Shown here one piece after another: positions 1 through 5,473 of a stretch of DNA of 7,531 nt. Under the pieces are notes generated by a model. The model searched no databases. It saw nothing but the letters and a program-made list of their open reading frames with translations, and was not told the DNA's origin. Every line of letters begins with the position of its first letter. Position 1 is the stretch's first letter. The stretch is from Chitinophagaceae bacterium. GTDB lineage: Bacteria > Bacteroidota > Bacteroidia > Chitinophagales > Chitinophagaceae. Position numbers and translations under genes: made by a program. The stretch covers positions 1 to 7,531 of the forward strand of contig CANHSD010000134.1 in assembly GCA_947463105.1 (NCBI GenBank), given 5' to 3'.

Positions 1-457
1 AAAATTCACCAGTTGAGATATCCAAAAAGGAAATACCGTTGACCTGCTCTCCAAAATGAATGCCTGCAAGAAAATTATTGCTGTTGTGCTCCAGTAATTT
101 GTCATGTGTCGCCAGGCCAGGAGTAACCATTTCAGTCACGCCCCGCTTTACAATGCCTTTCACCATTTTAGGGTCTTCCAGCTGGTCACAGATGGCCACC
201 CTAAAACCAGCCTTGACCAATTTATGCAAATAACTATCAAGCGAATGGTAGGGAAAACCGGCTAATTCAAGGGTTGAAGCAGCTCCATTGTTTCGCTTGG
301 TCAGCGTAATTCCCAGCACTGCTGATGATTTTATGGCATCTTCACCAAAGGTTTCATAAAAATCTCCTACCCTGAACAAAAGGATGGCATCGGGATACTT
401 CTGCTTAATGGCCCGGTGCTGTTGCATCAATGGCGTATCGTTGACATTTTTTGACAT
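1..457 (-). CDS. mutS: DNA mismatch repair protein MutS, N-terminal part (runs off the left edge)
   Basis: MutS binds base mismatches and small loops in new DNA and, with MutL, starts strand-directed repair in the cytoplasm. Only the first 152 codons are present, out of roughly 850-880 usual for the family. I translated the minus strand by hand. The protein starts at the ATG at 457-455 with MSKNVNDTPLMQQH. It then shows the mismatch-recognition stretch LLFRVGDFYETFGEDA, with the Phe-x-Glu motif at F33 and E35. Domain I continues through GITLTKRN, AGFPYHSLDSYLHKL and VAICDQLEDP, then KRGVTEMVTPG, and enters domain II near LAGIHF and FLDISTGEF. These are MutS signature segments, so the identity is near certain. 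The ATPase domain lies outside the window. The frame is intact over the visible part. The neighbouring cardiolipin synthase-like gene is divergent, with a 173-base gap. Confidence 0.97.
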   Translation of the reverse strand, partial: MSKNVNDTPLMQQHRAIKQKYPDAILLFRVGDFYETFGEDAIKSSAVLGITLTKRNNGAASTLELAGFPYHSLDSYLHKLVKAGFRVAICDQLEDPKMVKGIVKRGVTEMVTPGLATHDKLLEHNSNNFLAGIHFGEQVNGISFLDISTGEF

Positions 458-630
458 GTTGGAATATTGAAAACCTTCTCCAAAAATACGAAAGCGCTGG
501 AAGAGTAATTGAACAATTAGTCCACATCCAACGCTCATATTCATCCCTTTAAAGTGTCTGTGGGCAAAAAACAATGATCTTCATCATACATCATAACGTA
601 GCGATACAGTAGCTTCCCCCAAAAACCTGC
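458..630. other. Divergent intergenic region between mutS and the cardiolipin synthase-like gene
   Basis: These 173 bases separate two divergent start codons and must carry promoters for both. Apart from the -7-like element for mutS I see no good -33/-7 pair reading toward the rightward gene and no strong hairpin. Only very short open frames occur (about 12 codons), none with supporting signals. Confidence 0.6.
481..488 (-). promoter_or_regulatory. Candidate -7 element upstream of mutS
   Basis: On the minus strand these bases read TATTTTTG, a full match to the Bacteroidota -7 consensus TAnnTTTG. It lies 23 bases before the mutS ATG, which would give a leader of about 15-20 bases. I see no TTTG or TTG at the usual -33 distance; the nearest ATTG (517-514) is about 25 bases away. 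This is a suggestion from one short motif, not a demonstrated promoter. Confidence 0.33.
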
Positions 631-1815
631 ATGTCTTCAGCAACCAAAATTAGAACAGCTTTCACCCTTTACAACAAGGCTGAGTTGATCAGGGGTGGCA
701 GAAAATATTTTTCCGTTCTGCACGACATGATTGATAAGGCCAGTAAATCCATCCAGCTCCAGGTGTATATTTTTGAGGAGGATGAGACAGGAAAAGAAGT
801 GGCGTCAAGATTGATCAAGGCTGCGAAAAAAGGGATAAAAGTGCAGGTTTTGCTGGATGGTTATGCATCAAAAGGATTGTCCACTGGCTTTAAAAACAGC
901 ATGCGCGAAAGTGGCATCAGACTGCGTTTTTTTGAACCCATTTTCAAGGGGGGCAATTATTATTTTGGCAGACGGCTTCATCATAAAATTGTTGTTTGTG
1001 ATGGCATTGCTTCACTCGTCGGGGGCATCAATATTTCAGACAGGTACAACGACAAACCTGGAACACCTGCCTGGTTGGATTGGGCGATCAAAGTGGAAGG
1101 AGAAGCCTCTTTTGAATTATTCAAACTTTGCAACCAATGCTACAGCAAAAAACCTGAAGATTGGCTGGCATTGTCTCAACAGGATATTGTCAATGCCCTG
1201 GACACCAACTTGCATTGCCCAATCAGGATAAGAAGAAACGACTGGGTTATGGGAAGGAATGAAATTTCTGCAAGCTATATGGAAATGTTCAAAAAAGCAC
1301 GCCACGAGATCATCATCATGTCCAGCTATTTTATTCCGAGTCTTTTTTTCAGAAACAATATCATCAAAGCACTGAAAAAAGGGGTGAAGATCAAACTGAT
1401 TCTTGCCGGAATCTCTGACGTAGGCATTTCAAAATATGCTGAACGTTATCTTTACAGATGGGCAGTAAGACATGGAATTGAAATACATGAATACAATCAC
1501 AATATCCTGCATGGAAAAATTGCAGTTGCTGATGGAAAAATCATAACCATAGGCTCTTACAACATCAACGATATCAGTGCACTTGCGAGCATTGAATTGA
1601 ATCTTGATGTGGAAGATGTTACATTTTCAAAGGATGTCCACCAACAGCTTATGAAAATCATTGACAATGATTGCAGCAGGATTTCGCCCATCAGCATCAT
1701 CCGGTCTTATCGCATTTCAGAAAGAATACTTCAATGGATATCCTATGAAACGGTTAGGTTGCTTTTTACCCTCTTCACTTTCTATTTCTCAAAAAAAAGA
1801 AAAACAAAGAAATAA
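631..1815 (+). CDS. Phospholipase D family protein, ClsB-like cardiolipin synthase
   Basis: This 394-residue protein has two phospholipase D (HKD) motifs of the form H-x-K-x4-D. The first is H117, K119, D124 (HHKIVVCD), followed by GGINISD. The second is H294, K296, D301 (HGKIAVAD), followed by GSYNIND and an SIELN stretch. In this superfamily the two motifs form one active site through a phospho-histidine intermediate. Length, the early segment around residues 41-50 (IQLQVYIFEE), the LLDGYASKGLS stretch and the lack of N-terminal membrane helices all match ClsB-type cardiolipin synthases rather than ClsA types, which carry two N-terminal helices. The likely role is making cardiolipin or a related phospholipid at the inner membrane face. 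The C-terminus has a hydrophobic stretch (about 373-385, LLFTLFTFYF) and a very basic tail (SKKRKTKK), which could bind the membrane. The family name is secure. The exact substrate is inferred, and other phosphatidyltransferase or nuclease activities are possible. The flavoprotein gene follows 98 bases later on the same strand. Confidence 0.88.
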   Translation: MSSATKIRTAFTLYNKAELIRGGRKYFSVLHDMIDKASKSIQLQVYIFEEDETGKEVASRLIKAAKKGIKVQVLLDGYASKGLSTGFKNSMRESGIRLRFFEPIFKGGNYYFGRRLHHKIVVCDGIASLVGGINISDRYNDKPGTPAWLDWAIKVEGEASFELFKLCNQCYSKKPEDWLALSQQDIVNALDTNLHCPIRIRRNDWVMGRNEISASYMEMFKKARHEIIIMSSYFIPSLFFRNNIIKALKKGVKIKLILAGISDVGISKYAERYLYRWAVRHGIEIHEYNHNILHGKIAVADGKIITIGSYNINDISALASIELNLDVEDVTFSKDVHQQLMKIIDNDCSRISPISIIRSYRISERILQWISYETVRLLFTLFTFYFSKKRKTKK

Positions 1816-1868
1816 CTGCCAGCAAAAAAAACAAATCAACAGTCATTCAAAACCATGACCCTTATCAT

Positions 1869-1898
1869 GTTGCGCATAGAATAACAGCTTTAATTTTA
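1869..1898 (+). promoter_or_regulatory. Candidate -33/-7 promoter for the PNPOx-family gene
   Basis: GTTG at 1869-1872 and TAATTTTA at 1891-1898 are 18 bases apart. This fits the Bacteroidota -33 (TTG/TTTG) and -7 (TAnnTTTG) layout with one mismatch in the fixed -7 positions. The start codon at 1914 is 15 bases past the -7 element. If real, the gene can be transcribed separately from the cardiolipin synthase-like gene. The 13 bases 1890-1902 recur upstream of the Hpt-like gene. Confidence 0.3.
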
Positions 1899-1913
1899 TC
1901 CCAAACAAGGATT

Positions 1914-2369
1914 ATGACAGGAGAGCTCAATGAACAACAGATCAATAACTTACTGACAAGTCAGGCCATAGGAAGAATCGCATGCTGCGATGGTCATCAT
2001 CCATACATTGTCCCGGTTATCTATTCCTATGATGGACATTATATATACGGTCAATCTACGGAGGGGCAAAAAATGGACTTGATGCGAGAAAATCCAAATG
2101 TATGTTTTCAGGTAGATCTTTCCTGCGACCTTGACAACTGGCAAAGTGCAATCGCTTTTGGACAATTTGAGGAACTGCAAGATGAAGCTGCTTCAAAATC
2201 AAGAGAATTCCTGTTTTCAAAAGTTTTACCCCTCATGACCCCATCAGCCATCCATCAGCATGAACACTGGGAGGGAAATGGGCATGAATTATCCGACAAA
2301 GACCGGATAAAGCCCATCATGTTCAGAATAAAAATCAACGAAAAAAGTGGGAGATTTGAAAAAAGATAA
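1914..2369 (+). CDS. Pyridoxamine 5'-phosphate oxidase-family FMN-binding protein
   Basis: This is a 151-residue soluble protein of the FMN-binding split-barrel fold, in the group of small PNPOx-like / NimA-like proteins. It shows the usual order: an N-terminal helix (LNEQQINNLLTSQAIGRIAC), a barrel strand with HPYIVPVIYSYDG, then the YIYGQSTEGQKMDLMRENPNVCFQVD stretch (about residues 43-68), where the family contacts the flavin phosphate. A strand follows with W77 and FGQFEEL. It is too short and too divergent to be the biosynthetic PdxH enzyme (about 210-220 residues). Family members bind flavin, heme or F420 and often act as reductases or have no known substrate, so I assign no reaction. 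The start at 1914 has a weak AAGGA Shine-Dalgarno about 3 bases upstream. It follows the cardiolipin synthase-like gene, but nothing visible links the two functions. Confidence 0.85.
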   Translation: MTGELNEQQINNLLTSQAIGRIACCDGHHPYIVPVIYSYDGHYIYGQSTEGQKMDLMRENPNVCFQVDLSCDLDNWQSAIAFGQFEELQDEAASKSREFLFSKVLPLMTPSAIHQHEHWEGNGHELSDKDRIKPIMFRIKINEKSGRFEKR

Positions 2370-2379
2370 ACAACTGATC

Positions 2380-2398
2380 ATGCAGTATAATACTGTAT
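2380..2398. repeat. 19-base palindrome just after the PNPOx-family gene
   Basis: ATGCAGTAT and ATACTGTAT flank a single central A. All arm positions pair except one G·T (2382/2396). With a 1-base centre it is a poor RNA hairpin. It looks more like a two-fold symmetric protein-binding site, or it may be chance. It lies 10 bases after the stop codon at 2367-2369 and about 250 bases before the Hpt-like gene. Confidence 0.4.
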
Positions 2399-2423
2399 GG
2401 TGATGAAACAGCTTATTGGATAT

Positions 2424-2450
2424 ATAAAAAAGTCGCCTTTATAGGCGACT
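2424..2450 (-). terminator. Intrinsic terminator-like hairpin on the minus strand
   Basis: AGTCGCC (2431-2437) and GGCGACT (2444-2450) form a perfect 7-base stem with a 6-base loop. Read on the minus strand the stem is followed directly by TTTTTATATA, the layout of an intrinsic terminator. Read on the plus strand it is followed by CCATGATT, with no T-tract. The hairpin itself is clear; its job is inferred. The nearest minus-strand gene upstream is the response regulator ending at 2993. Confidence 0.6.
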
Positions 2451-2632
2451 CCATGATTAAATTGGCTTCAAATGGATAATAGAATTGGTTCAAATTAAAT
2501 TATCCAAAGAAAACTACTTAATTGATTTGTATGTAAATGTTTTATTTGATTCGACAAGTATCCTAAAAAATATTAGGTATTTTCACTTACTGTTACGTAT
2601 TTAACGCAATAGTAGCCAAAACCAGCAATCAG

Positions 2633-2645
2633 TTAATTTTATCCC
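2633..2645 (+). promoter_or_regulatory. Possible -7 element before the Hpt-like gene; copy of a 13-base upstream element
   Basis: TTAATTTTATCCC here is identical to 1890-1902 upstream of the PNPOx-family gene. Its core TAATTTTA (2634-2641) matches five of the six fixed positions of the -7 consensus TAnnTTTG. There is no TTG at the usual -33 distance. If it acts as a -7 element, the transcript would start at or beside the ATG at 2649, giving an almost leaderless message. Confidence 0.25.
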
Positions 2646-2648
2646 CGA

Positions 2649-2987
2649 ATGGATTTCAAAAGACTCAACAACATGACAGGGAAAGATCCGGTGCTCAATC
2701 GCAGGATCACTTCTATCTTTCTCAATGAATTTGAATCTTTCAGGAAGCATTTTAACAATTTACCTTCTACTGCCGAGCTTGATCAAATTCAATTTTTACT
2801 CCATAAAATCAGGCCTAGTTTGGTAATTTTTGAATTGGACACATTGATCAAAAAATATGAGGAATCCCTGAACATTAGAAAAACAGGCGGAACAATTGCT
2901 GAACATGATCCTGTTTTTTTAGAGACCCTCAACGAAACAGATGCAAAATTACAGATGGTAAAAAGTTTCCTTAATTCACTTCCCTAG
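2649..2987 (+). CDS. Hpt-like histidine phosphotransfer domain protein (single domain)
   Basis: This small, all-helical-looking protein of 112 residues fits a stand-alone Hpt domain. It has a helix with FLNEFESFRKHFNNLPS (about 24-40), then the candidate phospho-accepting histidine H52 in LLHKIRPSLVIFEL, then a long helix (LIKKYEESL) and a C-terminal helix. Canonical Hpt sites read H-x-L-K-G-[SA]. The H-K-[IL]-[KR]-P-[ST] form seen here resembles what I recall of other Bacteroidota Hpt proteins, with a basic residue three after the histidine. Its role would be to pass phosphate between a hybrid sensor kinase and a response regulator in the cytoplasm. It converges on a NarL-type response regulator with only 5 bases between the stop codons, so a functional pair is plausible but unproven. 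The basis is one motif and overall shape, so an unrelated helical protein cannot be excluded. Confidence 0.6.
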   Translation: MDFKRLNNMTGKDPVLNRRITSIFLNEFESFRKHFNNLPSTAELDQIQFLLHKIRPSLVIFELDTLIKKYEESLNIRKTGGTIAEHDPVFLETLNETDAKLQMVKSFLNSLP

Positions 2988-2992
2988 TGATT

Positions 2993-3646
2993 TCAGCCCC
3001 CATTCCCGTAAAACTTATTGTAGGCTTCGACCCTGTTGTTGACATGCAATTTCTTGTAGATGTTGTAAACATGCTTTCTGACAGTCTCCTGTGATATACC
3101 CAAGGTTGATGAGATTTCCTTGTACAATCTTCCTTTGACCAACAATTCGAGAATTTCATGCTCCCTGGCAGAAAGGCTCTCCAATAAAACGGAGTCTTTG
3201 CTTTCTTCTTTTTTTCTAAAACTGGCTACTACCCTGCTGGCTATCTGGCCAGACATGGGGGCGCCGCCTTCATACAAATCCCTGATGGCAGCCACAAGTT
3301 CTGCAGGCTTGGTTTTTTTTAGGATATAACCACTTGCACCTGCTGCCAATGCGTCAAAAATTTTCTCATCATCCTCGTACACCGTGCACATCATGAATTT
3401 TATACTGGGGCATTTTTCTTTGATGATGCGTAACGCTTCTATGCCAGTCATTTTCCCCATGTTGATGTCCATCAAAACAACATCAGGGACTTCACTTGGC
3501 ATTTTATTGACGGCTTCTTCACCTGAACCATACACTGCCACAACATCATAGCCATCAGAGTTGATCAAAATCTGTTCCAAGGCCATTCGCATGAAATGAT
3601 TGTCCTCTACAACACTTACCCTGATATTGCTATGTTTTTCTTCCAT
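2993..3646 (-). CDS. NarL/FixJ-family response regulator (REC plus LuxR-type HTH)
   Basis: This is a 217-residue two-component transcription factor. The receiver domain (about 7-125) has the acidic pair E14/D15, the phospho-accepting D60 in VVLMDINMGKMTG, T88 in MCTVYEDDEKIF, and K110 in GYILKK. All receiver catalytic residues are present, so it should be phosphorylated. A short charged linker (144-152) leads to a LuxR-type helix-turn-helix (about 156-213) with LSAREHEILELL, KEISSTLGIS and the recognition region ETVRKHVYNIYKKLHV. It should bind DNA as a dimer when phosphorylated. No histidine kinase is in the window. The adjacent convergent Hpt-like gene is a candidate phosphodonor. It lies 66 bases downstream of rsmG on the same strand and has its own promoter-like sequence. 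Target genes cannot be read from the sequence. Confidence 0.95.
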   Translation of the reverse strand: MEEKHSNIRVSVVEDNHFMRMALEQILINSDGYDVVAVYGSGEEAVNKMPSEVPDVVLMDINMGKMTGIEALRIIKEKCPSIKFMMCTVYEDDEKIFDALAAGASGYILKKTKPAELVAAIRDLYEGGAPMSGQIASRVVASFRKKEESKDSVLLESLSAREHEILELLVKGRLYKEISSTLGISQETVRKHVYNIYKKLHVNNRVEAYNKFYGNGG

Positions 3647-3679
3647 TGGTTAGAGCCCCTGTTAAGGCTGTGGTATAGC

Positions 3680-3711
3680 TAAAATTATTCCATTTATCTT
3701 GTAATGACAAT
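3680..3711 (-). promoter_or_regulatory. Candidate -33/-7 promoter for the response regulator gene
   Basis: On the minus strand ATTG (3711-3708) and TAATTTTA (3687-3680) are separated by 20 bases. This fits the Bacteroidota -33 and -7 spacing, with one mismatch in the -7 fixed positions. It would start transcription near 3674, about 28 bases before the ATG at 3646. It begins just 2 bases after the rsmG stop codon, so the regulator may be expressed separately from rsmG. Confidence 0.3.
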
Positions 3712-3712
3712 T

Positions 3713-4339
3713 TTATAAAGGAACGTAGAGGATGTATTTTTCCTCAAAGAAGTGCTCATCAAAAAGGTCTGCTATTGGTTGTTGATGAGGCCTTGTGTTG
3801 GATGCGGCAATTTCTTCTGTCAAATCCCCCCCCTTTAAACAGATCAAGCCGTTTTTAAGGTCTTCCATTTTCCTTTCTTTCCGCAAAAGAGGCCTACTCC
3901 ATTTCCAGAGCTCACCCAAAGGAGCAACAGCCCTGGATACGGCAAAATCAAATTTACGTCCCTTGATATCCTCAGCCCTGGAATGCTGAATAGTTATATT
4001 TGAAATTTCCAGGGCAGAGGAAACTGCCTCAACAACTTTTAGTTTTTTGCCAATCGAATCAACCAAATGAAACTGCACTTCAGGAAAAAAAATAGCCAAT
4101 GGAATACCGGGAAATCCGCCGCCAGTGCCTATATCAATAACTTCTAGACCACTGGCAAAAGAATAACGGGCAGCAATGGACAAAGAATGAAGAACATGTC
4201 TTTCGTACAGGGCCTCTATGTCTTTTCTGGATATAACATTGATTTTTTCATTCCAATCAAGATACACTTCTCTCAATTGTGAAAACTGATTCAACTGTCT
4301 TGGAGAAAAATCACTGAAGTATTTGAGTATCATTTCCAT
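3713..4339 (-). CDS. rsmG: 16S rRNA (guanine(527)-N7)-methyltransferase RsmG (GidB)
   Basis: RsmG adds a methyl group from S-adenosylmethionine to N7 of G527 (E. coli numbering) in the 530 loop of 16S rRNA; its loss is known to give low-level streptomycin resistance. The protein shows WNEKINVISRKDIEALYERHVLHSL near the N-terminus, the SAM-binding motif VIDIGTGGGFPGIPLAI, then HLVDSIGKK and the FDFAVSRAVAPLGEL stretch typical of RsmG. The frame stays open upstream to 4498, but that extension lies inside the glycosyltransferase gene. Family homology begins at MEMILKYFSDF, so I place the start at 4339, giving 208 residues, the usual length. Other in-frame starts are at 4360 and 4333; the last forms an ATGA overlap with the upstream stop. 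The overlap suggests translational coupling with the glycosyltransferase. A run of eight G (3833-3826, coding strand) encodes the Lys-Gly-Gly-Asp segment. Confidence 0.96.
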   Translation of the reverse strand: MEMILKYFSDFSPRQLNQFSQLREVYLDWNEKINVISRKDIEALYERHVLHSLSIAARYSFASGLEVIDIGTGGGFPGIPLAIFFPEVQFHLVDSIGKKLKVVEAVSSALEISNITIQHSRAEDIKGRKFDFAVSRAVAPLGELWKWSRPLLRKERKMEDLKNGLICLKGGDLTEEIAASNTRPHQQPIADLFDEHFFEEKYILYVPL

Positions 4340-5445
4340 TGGTTGCGAGGCTTTTTCCATATAGAAGAAATGAAAATCAAATAATAAAAAAACATCCAAA
4401 TATCCCAAAGCCAAAAGAAAGGAAAGAGATCTGTTTCGCCAAGTTTTTTCATGGCTTTGAAAAATACAACCCCTTGCACAAAAAATCTTATCCCCCATGC
4501 CCCCAAAACCCAGCGCCAGTCGAAGCTGAATAATGCAGCGGCCATCAGCGGGTATAAAAGGAAGTGAGAAGTCATGTAAAGTCCCAAGAGGACCTTGTGT
4601 TTACCTTTGTAATATTTTCCTGTTGAATTGTGACGCTCTTTTTGGCTGATCCATTCACCAATGGATGCTGGTGGTGTTGAATAGGTAAATGTATCCTTGT
4701 CAATAACGATGGCTGTATTTTCACTGGTTGCACAAGCATTGATAAAAAGATCATCATCTCCTCCCGGCAAATGATGGTGTGCAGCAAACCCTTTTTGTTT
4801 GTAAAACAATTCCTTTTTATAGGCTAAATTCCTTCCGACACCCATATAGGGTTGTCCAGCCAGGGCACAAGACAGGTATTGCAAAGCAGTATGAAAGGTA
4901 TCAAAACGAATGACCCTGTTGAGGAGGCCTTTTTTTCGTTTGTATGCACCATAACCCAATACAATTTGTATACCATCATCAAAGGCGGCCTGCATTTTGA
5001 GGATCCAATGTTCAGAGGCAGGAATGCAATCTGCATCAGTCAACAAAAGCAACTCGTACTTGGCACTTTTAATACCCATGGAAAGGGGGAATTTTTTTCC
5101 AGGTATGTGCATTGCTTCCTGTTTCAATTCAACAATATGCAACTGCTTAAAGTCCCTGTACAAACCCTCAAGGAGGTATTTTGTATCGTCCAGAGAATTG
5201 TCATTGACAACCACAATTTCATGTGTACTCCGATACGTCTGTGCCAGCACTCCTGGCAAATTGGCCTCAATTTGATCAGCCTCATCGCGGGCACAAATGA
5301 TGACACTGACAGCCTGTTCTTTGGCAGAAAGGGCTTGCTTTTGCCTGTAGAACGCAAGCAGACAAAAATACCGCAAATAATAAAATACCTGGATCAGAAT
5401 GACAAGGGAAAAAGCCAACATGGGCACCCACATTAACATACTCAT
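4330..5445 (-). CDS. Membrane-bound family 2 glycosyltransferase
   Basis: This 371-residue protein has a GT-A/GT2 catalytic domain held by membrane segments. A hydrophobic N-terminal helix (about 6-33) is followed by VSVIICARDEADQIEANL (46-63), which starts the nucleotide-sugar-binding fold. The motifs are D82 in VVVNDNSLDDT, the DxD-type D137-A-D139 in LLLTDADC, the GGDDDLF stretch (228-234) in the catalytic-base region, and QKERH (268-272), a variant of the Q-x-x-R-W motif of processive GT2 enzymes. Hydrophobic stretches follow at about 285-310 and 345-362. The likely job is transferring a sugar from a nucleotide sugar to a lipid or polysaccharide on the cytoplasmic side of the inner membrane. 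Donor and acceptor are unknown. The final Trp is His here, so processive synthesis is uncertain. Starts at M1, M3 and M5 are all possible; M1 is listed. The 3' end overlaps rsmG by 10 bases, and folC is divergent 28 bases away. Confidence 0.9.
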   Translation of the reverse strand: MSMLMWVPMLAFSLVILIQVFYYLRYFCLLAFYRQKQALSAKEQAVSVIICARDEADQIEANLPGVLAQTYRSTHEIVVVNDNSLDDTKYLLEGLYRDFKQLHIVELKQEAMHIPGKKFPLSMGIKSAKYELLLLTDADCIPASEHWILKMQAAFDDGIQIVLGYGAYKRKKGLLNRVIRFDTFHTALQYLSCALAGQPYMGVGRNLAYKKELFYKQKGFAAHHHLPGGDDDLFINACATSENTAIVIDKDTFTYSTPPASIGEWISQKERHNSTGKYYKGKHKVLLGLYMTSHFLLYPLMAAALFSFDWRWVLGAWGIRFFVQGVVFFKAMKKLGETDLFPFFWLWDIWMFFYYLIFISSIWKKPRNQWK

Positions 5446-5473
5446 GGTTGCAAAGATACAATATCTTTACACC
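5446..5473. promoter_or_regulatory. 28-base divergent promoter region with inverted repeat (glycosyltransferase / folC)
   Basis: The two start codons are 28 bases apart. The centre holds a perfect inverted repeat, AAAGATA (5452-5458), CAA, TATCTTT (5462-5468). Read leftward it contains TATCTTTG (5458-5451), a full match to the -7 consensus TAnnTTTG. Read rightward it contains TATCTTTA (5462-5469), with one mismatch. Both -7 elements sit within about 5 bases of their start codons, so messages would be nearly leaderless, and any -33 element would lie inside the opposite coding region. I did not find a clear -33 on either side. The repeat is certain; promoter activity is inferred. Confidence 0.4.

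Larger units (their letters stand above)
2370..2648. other. AT-rich intergenic region with no supported gene
   Basis: These 279 bases hold the palindrome at 2380-2398, the minus-strand hairpin at 2424-2450, and the promoter-like element before the Hpt-like gene. The only other structure I noticed is a weak 5-base inverted repeat (CCTAA 2562-2566, TTAGG 2573-2577). Short reading frames here are interrupted and lack credible start signals. A small RNA on the minus strand ending at the hairpin is possible, but I found no clear promoter for it. Confidence 0.55.

Noticed and set aside
857..1231. 124-codon open frame inside the cardiolipin synthase-like gene in another frame
   Set aside because: It overlaps the first HKD motif of a well-supported gene and resembles no known protein.
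1784..1835. A-rich end of the cardiolipin synthase-like gene as a slippage or terminator site
   Set aside because: The runs encode a plausible Lys-rich tail and there is no hairpin before them.
2397..2444. 15-codon open frame in the intergenic region that ends in the hairpin loop
   Set aside because: There is no ribosome binding site, it is too short to judge, and its stop in the hairpin is most likely chance. A leader peptide is not supported because the hairpin has no T-tract on this strand.
2562..2577. Inverted repeat CCTAA / TTAGG with a 6-base loop
   Set aside because: The stem is only 5 bases and AT-rich, with no T-tract; expected by chance in this AT-rich spacer.
4340..4498. Longer N-terminal extension of RsmG from the ATG at 4498
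   Set aside because: The 53 extra residues lie inside the glycosyltransferase gene, show no RsmG homology and would make the protein far longer than its family.
4852..5436. 194-codon open frame on the plus strand opposite the glycosyltransferase
   Set aside because: It is antisense to a gene with clear GT2 motifs, and its translation shows no recognisable domain.
5399..5473. Longer N-terminal extension of FolC from the ATG at 5399
   Set aside because: It overlaps the start of the divergent glycosyltransferase, and FolC homology begins at the ATG at 5474.
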